A program made the position numbers and the translations under genes. A DNA stretch of 64,000 nucleotides from Volvox africanus (taxonomy: Eukaryota; Chlorophyta; Chlorophyceae; Chlamydomonadales; Volvocaceae), in the NCBI GenBank assembly GCA_030268105.1, contig BSDZ01000004.1, forward strand, positions 4,603,501 to 4,667,500. Reading direction: 5' to 3'. The notes below the pieces were generated by a model. It ran no database searches. It was given only the letters and a program-made list of their open reading frames with translations, and was not told the origin of the DNA. This document shows, piece by piece, positions 1-11,803 of this stretch (positions are counted from its first letter, which is position 1; the number at the start of each line of letters is the position of its first letter).

Positions 1-3000
1 TCGGTGGCTCCGGCGGAGGCGGCGGCGGGCTGGGAGGCTCGGGCGGTGGCGACGGTGGCGGGGGTGGGGATGGCGGGGATGGTGGCGGCGACGGCGGGGA
101 AGGCGGGCTGGGTGGCGGAGAGGGCGGCGATGGGGGGCTCGGTGGCGAGGGCGGAGGAGATGGCGGGCTAGGCGGAGAGGGTGGAGAGGGTGGTGGAGAC
201 GGCGGCCTGGGCGGAGACGGTGGGGGCGGCGGCGGTGAGGGAGGGGGCGACGGTGACGGCGGGGGCGACGGGGGAAGTGGCGGGCTCGGAGGGTCAGGGG
301 GTGGTGGGGGTGGGCTTGGGGGTAAGGGTGGGGGTGAGGGCGGCGGGGGAGGGGAAGGCGGGGATAAGGGCGGGGACGGGGGCGAAGGCGGGCTGGGCGG
401 AGGGGAAGGTGGCGATGGCGGGCTCGGTGGGGATGGCGGCGACGGCGGCGGGGACGGCGGGCTTGGCGGAGACGGTGGCGGCGAGGGTGGCGAGGGCAGA
501 GGCGGCGGCGACGGCGGGGGGGAAGGCGGAAGCGGTGGGCTCGGTGGCTCCGGCGGAGGCGGCGGCGGGCTGGGAGGCTCGGGCGGTGGCGACGGTGGCG
601 GGGGTGGGGATGGCGGGGATGGTGGCGGCGACGGCGGGGAAGGCGGGCTGGGTGGCGGAGAGGGCGGCGATGGGGGGCTCGGTGGCGACGGCGGGGGAGA
701 TGGCGGGCTAGGCGGAGAGGGTGGAGAGGGTGGTGGAGACGGCGGCCTGGGCGGAGACGGTGGTGGCGGCGGCGGTGAGGGAGGGGGCGACGGTGACGGC
801 GGGGGCGACGGGGGAAGTGGCGGGCTCGGAGGGTCAGGGGGTGGTGGGGGTGGGCTTGGGGGTGGGGGTGGGGGTGAGGGCGGCGGGGGAGGGGAAGGCG
901 GGGATGGGGGCGGGGACGGGGGCGAAGGCGGGCTGGGCGGAGGGGAAGGTGGCGATGGCGGGCTCGGTGGGGATGGCGGCGACGGCGGCGGGGACGGCGG
1001 GCTTGGCGGAGACGGTGGCGGCGAGGGTGGCGAGGGCGGAGGCGGCGGCGACGGCGGGGGGGAAGGCGGAAGCGGTGGGCTCGGTGGCTCCGGCGGAGGC
1101 GGCGGCGGGCTGGGAGGCTCGGGCGGTGGCGACGGTGGCGGGGGTGGGGATGGCGGGGATGGTGGCGGCGACGGCGGGGAAGGCGGGCTGGGTGGCGGAG
1201 AGGGCGGCGATGGAGGGCTCGGTGGCGAGGGCGGGGGAGATGGCGGGCTAGGTGGAGAGGGTGGAGAGGGTGGTGGAGACGGCGGCCTGGGCGGAGACAG
1301 TGGGGGCGGCGGCGGTGAGGGAGGGGGCGACGGTGACGGCGGGGGCGACGGGGGAAGTGGCGGGCTCGGAGGGTCAGGGGGTGGTGGGGGTGGCCTTGGG
1401 GGTGAGGGTGGGGGTGAGGGCGGCGGGGGAGGGGAAGGCGGGGATGGGGGCGGGGACGGGGGCGAAGGCGGGCTGGGCGGAGGAGAAGGTGGCGATGGCG
1501 GGCTCGGTGGGGATGGCGGCGACGGCGGCGGGGACGGCGGGCTTGGCGGAGACGGTGGCGGCGAGGGTGGCGAGGGCAGAGGCGGCGGCGACGGCGGGGG
1601 GGAAGGCGGAAGCGGTGGGCTCGGTGGCTCCGGCGGAGGCGGCGGCGGGCTGGGAGGCTCGGGCGGTGGCGACGGTGGCGGGGGTGGGGATGGCGGGGAT
1701 GGTGGCGGCGACGGCGGGGAAGGCGGGCTGGGTGGCGGAGAGGGCGGCGATGGGGGGCTCGGTGGCGAGGGCGGGGGAGATGGCGGGCTAGGTGGAGAGG
1801 GTGGAGAGGGTGGTGGAGACGGCGGCCTGGGCGGAGACAGTGGGGGCGGCGGCGGTGAGGGAGGGGGCGACGGTGACGGCGGGGGCGACGGGGGAAGTGG
1901 CGGGCTCGGAGGGTCAGGGGGTGGTGGGGGTGGCCTTGGGGGTGAGGGTGGGGGTGAGGGCGGCGGGGGAGGGGAAGGCGGGGATGGGGGCGGGGACGGG
2001 GGCGAAGGCGGGCTGGGCGGAGGGGAAGGTGGCGATGGCGGGCTCGGTGGGGATGGCGGCGACGGCGGCGGGGACGGCGGGCTTGGCGGAGACGGTGGCG
2101 GCGAGGGTGGCGAGGGCAGAGGCGGCGGCGACGGCGGGGGGGAAGGCGGAAGCGGTGGGCTCGGTGGCTCCGGCGGAGGCGGCGGCGGGCTGGGAGGCTC
2201 GGGCGGTGGCGACGGTGGCGGGGGTGGGGATGGCGGGGATGGTGGCGGCGACGGCGGGGAAGGCGGGCTGGGTGGCGGAGAGGGCGGCGATGGGGGGCTC
2301 GGTGGCGAGGGCGGGGGAGATGGCGGGCTAGGCGGAGAGGGTGGAGAGGGTGGTGGAGACGGCGGCCTGGGCGGAGACGGTGGTGGCGGCGGCGGTGAGG
2401 GAGGGGGCGACGGTGACGGCGGGGGCGACGGGGGAAGTGGCGGGCTCGGAGGGTCAGGGGGTGGTGGGGGTGGGCTTGGGGGTGAGGGTGGGGGTGAGGG
2501 CGGCGGGGGAGGGGAAGGCGGGGATGGGGGCGGGGACGGGGGCGAAGGCGGGCTGGGCGGAGGGGAAGGTGGCGATGGCGGGCTCGGTGGGGATGGCGGC
2601 GACGGCGGCGGGGACGGCGGGCTTGGCGGAGACGGTGGCGGCGAGGGTGGCGAGGGCGGAGGCGGCGGCGACGGCGGGGGGGAAGGCGGAAGCGGTGGGC
2701 TCGGTGGCTCCGGCGGAGGCGGCGGCGGGCTGGGAGGCTCGGGCGGTGGCGACGGTGGCGGGGGTGGGGATGGCGGGGATGGTGGCGGCGACGGCGGGGA
2801 AGGCGGGCTGGGTGGCGGAGAGGGCGGCGATGGGGGGCTCGGTGGCGAGGGCGGGGGAGATGGCGGGCTAGGTGGAGAGGGTGGAGAGGGTGGTGGAGAC
2901 GGCGGCCTGGGCGGAGACAGTGGGGGCGGCGGCGGTGAGGGAGGGGGCGACGGTGACGGCGGGGGCGACGGAGGAAGTGGCGGGCTCGGAGGGTCAGGGG

Positions 3001-6000
3001 GTGGTGGGGGTGGCCTTGGGGCTGAGGGTGGGGGTGAGGGCGGCGGGGGAGGGGAAGGCGGGGATGGGGGCGGGGACGGGGGCGAAGGCGGGCTGGGCGG
3101 AGGAGAAGGTGGCGATGGCGGGCTCGGTGGGGATGGCGGCGACGGCGGCGGGGACGGCGGGCTTGGCGGAGACGGTGGCGGCGAGGGTGGCGAGGGCAGA
3201 GGCGGCGGCGACGGCGGGGGGGAAGGCGGAAGCGGTGGGCTCGGTGGCTCCGGCGGAGGCGGCGGCGGGCTGGGAGGCTCGGGCGGTGGCGACGGTGGCG
3301 GGGGTGGGGATGGCGGGGATGGTGGCGGCGACGGCGGGGAAGGCGGGCTGGGTGGCGGAGAGGGCGGCGATGGGGGGCTCGGTGGCGAGGGCGGGGGAGA
3401 TGGCGGGCTAGGCGGAGAGGGTGGAGAGGGTGGTGGAGACGGCGGCCTGGGCGGAGACGGTGGGGGCGGCGGCGGTGAGGGAGGGGGCGACGGTGACGGC
3501 GGGGGCGACGGGGGAAGTGGCGGGCTCGGAGGGTCAGGGGGTGGTGGGGGTGGGCTTGGGGGTGAGGGTGGGGGTGAGGGCGGCGGGGGAGGGGAAGGCG
3601 GGGATGGGGGCGGGGACGGGGGCGAAGGCGGGCTGGGCGGAGGGGAAGGTGGCGATGGCGGGCTCGGTGGGGATGGCGGCGACGGCGGCGGGGACGGCGG
3701 GCTTGGCGGAGACGGTGGCGGCGAGGGTGGCGAGGGCGGAGGCGGCGGCGACGGCGGGGGGGAAGGCGGAAGCGGTGGGCTCGGTGGCTCCGGCGGAGGC
3801 GGCGGCGGGCTGGGAGGCTCGGGCGGTGGCGACGGTGGCGGGGGTGGGGATGGCGGGGATGGTGGCGGCGACGGCGGGGAAGGCGGGCTGGGTGGCGGAG
3901 AGGGCGGCGATGGGGGGCTCGGTGGCGAGGGCGGGGGAGATGGCGGGCTAGGCGGAGAGGGTGGAGAGGGTGGTGGAGACGGCGGCCTGGGCGGAGACGG
4001 TGGTGGCGGCGGCGGTGAGGGAGGGGGCGACGGTGACGGCGGGGGCGACGGGGGAAGTGGCGGGCTCGGAGGGTCAGGGGGTGGTGGGGGTGGCCTTGGG
4101 GGTGAGGGTGGGGGTGAGGGCGGCGGGGGAGGGGAAGGCGGGGATGGGGGCGGGGACGGGGGCGAAGGCGGGCTGGGCGGAGGGGAAGGTGGCGATGGCG
4201 GGCTCGGTGGGGATGGCGGCGACGGCGGCGGGGACGGCGGGCTTGGCGGAGACGGTGGCGGCGAGGGTGGCGAGGGCAGAGGCGGCGGCGACGGCGGGGG
4301 GGAAGGCGGAAGCGGTGGGCTCGGTGGCTCCGGCGGAGGCGGCGGCGGGCTGGGAGGCTCGGGCGGTGGCGACGGTGGCGGGGGTGGGGATGGCGGGGAT
4401 GGTGGCGGCGACGGCGGGGAAGGCGGGCTGGGTGGCGGAGAGGGCGGCGATGGGGGGCTCGGTGGCGAGGGCGGGGGAGATGGCGGGCTAGGCGGAGAGG
4501 GTGGAGAGGGTGGTGGAGACGGCGGCCTGGGCGGAGACGGTGGGGGCGGCGGCGGTGAGGGAGGGGGCGACGGTGACGGCGGGGGCGACGGGGGAAGTGG
4601 CGGGCTCGGAGGGTCAGGGGGTGGTGGGGGTGGGCTTGGGGGTGAGGGTGGGGGTGAGGGCGGCGGGGGAGGGGAAGGCGGGGATGGGGGCGGGGACGGG
4701 GGCGAAGGCGGGCTGGGCGGAGGGGAAGGTGGCGATGGCGGGCTCGGTGGGGATGGCGGCGACGGCGGCGGGGACGGCGGGCTTGGCGGAGACGGTGGCG
4801 GCGAGGGTGGCGAGGGCGGAGGCGGCGGCGACGGCGGGGGGGAAGGCGGAAGCGGTGGGCTCGGTGGCTCCGGCGGAGGCGGCGGCGGGCTGGGAGGCTC
4901 GGGCGGTGGCGACGGTGGCGGGGGTGGGGATGGCGGGGATGGTGGCGGCGACGGCGGGGAAGGCGGGCTGGGTGGCGGAGAGGGCGGCGATGGGGGGCTC
5001 GGTGGCGAGGGCAAGGGAGATGGCGGGCTAGGCGGAGAGGGTGGAGAGGGTGGTGGAGACGGCGGCCTGGGCGGAGGCGGTGGTGGCGGCGGCGGTGAGG
5101 GAGGGGGCGACGGTGACGGCGGGGGCGACGGAGGAAGTGGCGGGCTCGGAGGGTCAGGGGGTGGTGGGGGTGGCCTTGGGGCTGAGGGTGGGGGTGAGGG
5201 CGGCGGGGGAGGGGAAGGCGGGGATGGGGGCGGGGACGGGGGCGAAGGCGGGCTGGGCGGAGGAGAAGGTGGCGATGGCGGGCTCGGTGGGGATGGCGGC
5301 GACGGCGGCGGGGACGGCGGGCTTGGCGGAGACGGTGGCGGCGAGGGTGGCGAGGGCAGAGGCGGCGGCGACGGCGGGGGGGAAGGCGGAAGCGGTGGGC
5401 TCGGTGGCTCCGGCGGAGGCGGCGGCGGGCTGGGAGGCTCGGGCGGTGGCGACGGTGGCGGGGGTGGGGATGGCGGGGATGGTGGCGGCGACGGCGGGGA
5501 AGGCGGGCTGGGTGGCGGAGAGGGCGGCGATGGGGGGCTCGGTGGCGAGGGCGGGGGAGATGGCGGGCTAGGCGGAGAGGGTGGAGAGGGTGGTGGAGAC
5601 GGCGGCCTGGGCGGAGACGGTGGGGGCGGCGGCGGTGAGGGAGGGGGCGACGGTGACGGCGGGGGCGACGGGGGAAGTGGCGGGCTCGGAGGGTCAGGGG
5701 GTGGTGGGGGTGGGCTTGGGGGTGAGGGTGGGGGTGAGGGCGGCGGGGGAGGGGAAGGCGGGGATGGGGGCGGGGACGGGGGCGAAGGCGGGCTGGGCGG
5801 AGGGGAAGGTGGCGATGGCGGGCTCGGTGGGGATGGCGGCGACGGCGGCGGGGACGGCGGGCTTGGCGGAGACGGTGGCGGCGAGGGTGGCGAGGGCGGA
5901 GGCGGCGGCGACGGCGGGGGGGAAGGCGGAAGCGGTGGGCTCGGTGGCTCCGGCGGAGGCGGCGGCGGGCTGGGAGGCTCGGGCGGTGGCGACGGTGGCG

Positions 6001-9000
6001 GGGGTGGGGATGGCGGGGATGGTGGCGGCGACGGCGGGGAAGGCGGGCTGGGTGGCGGAGAGGGCGGCGATGGGGGGCTCGGTGGCGAGGGCGGGGGAGA
6101 TGGCGGGCTAGGCGGAGAGGGTGGAGAGGGTGGTGGAGACGGCGGCCTGGGCGGAGACGGTGGTGGCGGCGGCGGTGAGGGAGGGGGCGACGGTGACGGC
6201 GGGGGCGACGGGGGAAGTGGCGGGCTCGGAGGGTCAGGGGGTGGTGGGGGTGGCCTTGGGGGTGAGGGTGGGGGTGAGGGCGGCGGGGGAGGGGAAGGCG
6301 GGGATGGGGGCGGGGACGGGGGCGAAGGCGGGCTGGGCGGAGGGGAAGGTGGCGATGGCGGGCTCGGTGGGGATGGCGGCGACGGCGGCGGGGACGGCGG
6401 GCTTGGCGGAGACGGTGGCGGCGAGGGTGGCGAGGGCGGAGGCGGCGGCGACGGCGGGGGGGAAGGCGGAAGCGGTGGGCTCGGTGGCTCCGGCGGAGGC
6501 GGCGGCGGGCTGGGAGGCTCGGGCGGTGGCGACGGTGGCGGGGGTGGGGATGGCGGGGATGGTGGCGGCGACGGCGGGGAAGGCGGGCTGGGTGGCGGAG
6601 AGGGCGGCGATGGGGGGCTCGGTGGCCAGGGCGGGGGAGATGGCGGGCTAGGCGGAGAGGGTGGAGAGGGTGGTGGAGACGGCGGCCTGGGCGGAGACGG
6701 TGGGGGCGGCGGCGGTGAGGGAGGGGGCGACGGTGACGGCGGGGGCGACGGGGGAAGTGGCGGGCTCGGAGGGTCAGGGGGTGGTGGGGGTGGGCTTGGG
6801 GGTGAGGGTGGGGGTGAGGGCGGCGGGGGAGGGGAAGGCGGGGATGGGGGCGGGGACGGGGGCGAAGGCGGGCTGGGCGGAGGGGAAGGTGGCGATGGCG
6901 GGCTCGGTGGGGATGGCGGCGACGGCGGCGGGGACGGCGGGCTTGGCGGAGACGGTGGCGGCGAGGGTGGCGAGGGCAGAGGCGGCGGCGACGGCGGGGG
7001 GGAAGGCGGAAGCGGTGGGCTCGGTGGCTCCGGCGGAGGCGGCGGCGGGCTGGGAGGCTCGGGCGGTGGCGACGGTGGCGGGGGTGGGGATGGCGGGGAT
7101 GGTGGCGGCGACGGCGGGGAAGGCGGGCTGGGTGGCGGAGAGGGCGGCGATGGGGGGCTCGGTGGCGAGGGCGGGGGAGATGGCGGGCTAGGCGGAGAGG
7201 GTGGAGAGGGTGGTGGAGACGGCGGCCTGGGCGGAGACGGTGGTGGCGGCGGCGGTGAGGGAGGGGGCGACGGTGACGGCGGGGGCGACGGGGGAAGTGG
7301 CGGGCTCGGAGGGTCAGGGGGTGGTGGGGGTGGGCTTGGGGGTGAGGGTGGGGGTGAGGGCGGCGGGGGAGGGGAAGGCGGGGATGGGGGCGGGGACGGG
7401 GGCGAAGGCGGGCTGGGCGGAGGGGAAGGTGGCGATGGCGGGCTCGGTGGGGATGGCGGCGACGGCGGCGGGGACGGCGGGCTTGGCGGAGACGGTGGCG
7501 GCGAGGGTGGCGAGGGCGGAGGCGGCGGCGACGGCGGGGGGGAAGGCGGAAGCGGTGGGCTCGGTGGCTCCGGCGGAGGCGGCGGCGGGCTGGGAGGCTC
7601 GGGCGGTGGCGACGGTGGCGGGGGTGGGGATGGCGGGGATGGTGGCGGCGACGGCGGGGAAGGCGGGCTGGGTGGCGGAGAGGGCGGCGATGGGGGGCTC
7701 GGTGGCGAGGGCAAGGGAGATGGCGGGCTAGGCGGAGAGGGTGGAGAGGGTGGTGGAGACGGCGGCCTGGGCGGAGGCGGTGGTGGCGGCGGCGGTGAGG
7801 GAGGGGGCGACGGTGACGGCGGGGGCGACGGAGGAAGTGGCGGGCTCGGAGGGTCAGGGGGTGGTGGGGGTGGCCTTGGGGCTGAGGGTGGGGGTGAGGG
7901 CGGCGGGGGAGGGGAAGGCGGGGATGGGGGCGGGGACGGGGGCGAAGGCGGGCTGGGCGGAGGAGAAGGTGGCGATGGCGGGCTCGGTGGGGATGGCGGC
8001 GACGGCGGCGGGGACGGCGGGCTTGGCGGAGACGGTGGCGGCGAGGGTGGCGAGGGCAGAGGCGGCGGCGACGGCGGGGGGGAAGGCGGAAGCGGTGGGC
8101 TCGGTGGCTCCGGCGGAGGCGGCGGCGGGCTGGGAGGCTCGGGCGGTGGCGACGGTGGCGGGGGTGGGGATGGCGGGGATGGTGGCGGCGACGGCGGGGA
8201 AGGCGGGCTGGGTGGCGGAGAGGGCGGCGATGGGGGGCTCGGTGGCGAGGGCGGGGGAGATGGCGGGCTAGGCGGAGAGGGTGGAGAGGGTGGTGGAGAC
8301 GGCGGCCTGGGCGGAGACGGTGGGGGCGGCGGCGGTGAGGGAGGGGGCGACGGTGACGGCGGGGGCGACGGGGGAAGTGGCGGGCTCGGAGGGTCAGGGG
8401 GTGGTGGGGGTGGGCTTGGGGGTGAGGGTGGGGGTGAGGGCGGCGGGGGAGGGGAAGGCGGGGATGGGGGCGGGGACGGGGGCGAAGGCGGGCTGGGCGG
8501 AGGGGAAGGTGGCGATGGCGGGCTCGGTGGGGATGGCGGCGACGGCGGCGGGGACGGCGGGCTTGGCGGAGACGGTGGCGGCGAGGGTGGCGAGGGCGGA
8601 GGCGGCGGCGACGGCGGGGGGGAAGGCGGAAGCGGTGGGCTCGGTGGCTCCGGCGGAGGCGGCGGCGGGCTGGGAGGCTCGGGCGGTGGCGACGGTGGCG
8701 GGGGTGGGGATGGCGGGGATGGTGGCGGCGACGGCGGGGAAGGCGGGCTGGGTGGCGGAGAGGGCGGCGATGGGGGGCTCGGTGGCGAGGGCGGGGGAGA
8801 TGGCGGGCTAGGCGGAGAGGGTGGAGAGGGTGGTGGAGACGGCGGCCTGGGCGGAGACGGTGGTGGCGGCGGCGGTGAGGGAGGGGGCGACGGTGACGGC
8901 GGGGGCGACGGGGGAAGTGGCGGGCTCGGAGGGTCAGGGGGTGGTGGGGGTGGCCTTGGGGGTGAGGGTGGGGGTGAGGGCGGCGGGGGAGGGGAAGGCG

Positions 9001-11803
9001 GGGATGGGGGCGGGGACGGGGGCGAAGGCGGGCTGGGCGGAGGGGAAGGTGGCGATGGCGGGCTCGGTGGGGATGGCGGCGACGGCGGCGGGGACGGCGG
9101 GCTTGGCGGAGACGGTGGCGGCGAGGGTGGCGAGGGCAGAGGCGGCGGCGACGGCGGGGGGGAAGGCGGAAGCGGTGGGCTCGGTGGCTCCGGCGGAGGC
9201 GGCGGCGGGCTGGGAGGCTCGGGCGGTGGCGACGGTGGCGGGGGTGGGGATGGCGGGGATGGTGGCGGCGACGGCGGGGAAGGCGGGCTGGGTGGCGGAG
9301 AGGGCGGCGATGGGGGGCTCGGTGGCGAGGGCGGGGGAGATGGCGGGCTAGGCGGAGAGGGTGGAGAGGGTGGTGGAGACGGCGGCCTGGGCGGAGACGG
9401 TGGGGGCGGCGGCGGTGAGGGAGGGGGCGACGGTGACGGCGGGGGCGACGGGGGAAGTGGCGGGCTCGGAGGGTCAGGGGGTGGTGGGGGTGGGCTTGGG
9501 GGTGAGGGTGGGGGTGAGGGCGGCGGGGGAGGGGAAGGCGGGGATGGGGGCGGGGACGGGGGCGAAGGCGGGCTGGGCGGAGGGGAAGGTGGCGATGGCG
9601 GGCTCGGTGGGGATGGCGGCGACGGCGGCGGGGACGGCGGGCTTGGCGGAGACGGTGGCGGCGAGGGTGGCGAGGGCGGAGGCGGCGGCGACGGCGGGGG
9701 GGAAGGCGGAAGCGGTGGGCTCGGTGGCTCCGGCGGAGGCGGCGGCGGGCTGGGAGGCTCGGGCGGTGGCGACGGTGGCGGGGGTGGGGATGGCGGGGAT
9801 GGTGGCGGCGACGGCGGGGAAGGCGGGCTGGGTGGCGGAGAGGGCGGCGATGGGGGGCTCGGTGGCGAGGGCGGGGGAGATGGCGGGCTAGGCGGAGAGG
9901 GTGGAGAGGGTGGTGGAGACGGCGGCCTGGGCGGAGACGGTGGTGGCGGCGGCGGTGAGGGAGGGGGCGACGGTGACGGCGGGGGCGACGGGGGAAGTGG
10001 CGGGCTCGGAGGGTCAGGGGGTGGTGGGGGTGGCCTTGGGGGTGAGGGTGGGGGTGAGGGCGGCGGGGGAGGGGAAGGCGGGGATGGGGGCGGGGACGGG
10101 GGCGAAGGCGGGCTGGGCGGAGGGGAAGGTGGCGATGGCGGGCTCGGTGGGGATGGCGGCGACGGCGGCGGGGACGGCGGGCTTGGCGGAGACGGTGGCG
10201 GCGAGGGTGGCGAGGGCGGAGGCGGCGGCGACGGCGGGGGGGAAGGCGGAAGCGGTGGGCTCGGTGGCTCCGGCGGAGGCGGCGGCGGGCTGGGAGGCTC
10301 GGGCGGTGGCGACGGTGGCGGGGGTGGGGATGGCGGGGATGGTGGCGGCGACGGCGGGGAAGGCGGGCTGGGTGGCGGAGAGGGCGGCGATGGGGGGCTC
10401 GGTGGCCAGGGCGGGGGAGATGGCGGGCTAGGCGGAGAGGGTGGAGAGGGTGGTGGAGACGGCGGCCTGGGCGGAGACGGTGGGGGCGGCGGCGGTGAGG
10501 GAGGGGGCGACGGTGACGGCGGGGGCGACGGGGGAAGTGGCGGGCTCGGAGGGTCAGGGGGTGGTGGGGGTGGGCTTGGGGGTGAGGGTGGGGGTGAGGG
10601 CGGCGGGGGAGGGGAAGGCGGGGATGGGGGCGGGGACGGGGGCGAAGGCGGGCTGGGCGGAGGGGAAGGTGGCGATGGCGGGCTCGGTGGGGATGGCGGC
10701 GACGGCGGCGGGGACGGCGGGCTTGGCGGAGACGGTGGCGGCGAGGGTGGCGAGGGCAGAGGCGGCGGCGACGGCGGGGGGGAAGGCGGAAGCGGTGGGC
10801 TCGGTGGCTCCGGCGGAGGCGGCGGCGGGCTGGGAGGCTCGGGCGGTGGCGACGGTGGCGGGGGTGGGGATGGCGGGGATGGTGGCGGCGACGGCGGGGA
10901 AGGCGGGCTGGGTGGCGGAGAGGGCGGCGATGGGGGGCTCGGTGGCGAGGGCGGGGGAGATGGCGGGCTAGGCGGAGAGGGTGGAGAGGGTGGTGGAGAC
11001 GGCGGCCTGGGCGGAGACGGTGGTGGCGGCGGCGGTGAGGGAGGGGGCGACGGTGACGGCGGGGGCGACGGGGGAAGTGGCGGGCTCGGAGGGTCAGGGG
11101 GTGGTGGGGGTGGGCTTGGGGGTGAGGGTGGGGGTGAGGGCGGCGGGGGAGGGGAAGGCGGGGATGGGGGCGGGGACGGGGGCGAAGGCGGGCTGGGCGG
11201 AGGGGAAGGTGGCGATGGCGGGCTCGGTGGGGATGGCGGCGACGGCGGCGGGGACGGCGGGCTTGGCGGAGACGGTGGCGGCGAGGGTGGCGAGGGCGGA
11301 GGCGGCGGCGACGGCGGGGGGGAAGGCGGAAGCGGTGGGCTCGGTGGCTCCGGCGGAGGCGGCGGCGGGCTGGGAGGCTCGGGCGGTGGCGACGGTGGCG
11401 GGGGTGGGGATGGCGGGGATGGTGGCGGCGACGGCGGGGAAGGCGGGCTGGGTGGCGGAGAGGGCGGCGATGGGGGGCTCGGTGGCGAGGGCGGGGGAGA
11501 TGGCGGGCTAGGCGGAGAGGGTGGAGAGGGTGGTGGAGACGGCGGCCTGGGCGGAGACGGTGGGGGCGGCGGCGGTGAGGGAGGGGGCGACGGTGACGGC
11601 GGGGGCGACGGGGGAAGTGGCGGGCTCGGAGGGTCAGGGGGTGGTGGGGGTGGGCTTGGGGGTGAGGGTGGGGGTGAGGGCGGCGGGGGAGGGGAAGGCG
11701 GGGATGGGGGCGGGGACGGGGGCGAAGGCGGGCTGGGCGGAGGGGAAGGTGGCGATGGCGGGCTCGGTGGGGATGGCGGCGACGGCGGCGGGGACGGCGG
11801 GCT
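1..11803 (-). repeat. 540-bp coding minisatellite, about 21.9 copies (rod of gene A)
   Basis: The sequence repeats with an exact 540-bp period and no length change from the left edge to 11803, where it breaks into unique Pro-rich coding sequence. 540 is a multiple of three, so each unit adds 180 residues in the gene A frame. The residues are almost only Pro and Ser in [11 protein letters not shown] and PPPPP patterns, with rare Leu, Ala, Arg, Asp and Glu at fixed places in the unit. Units differ by a few point substitutions that recur in several copies. The plus strand is extremely G-rich. Confidence 0.97.
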
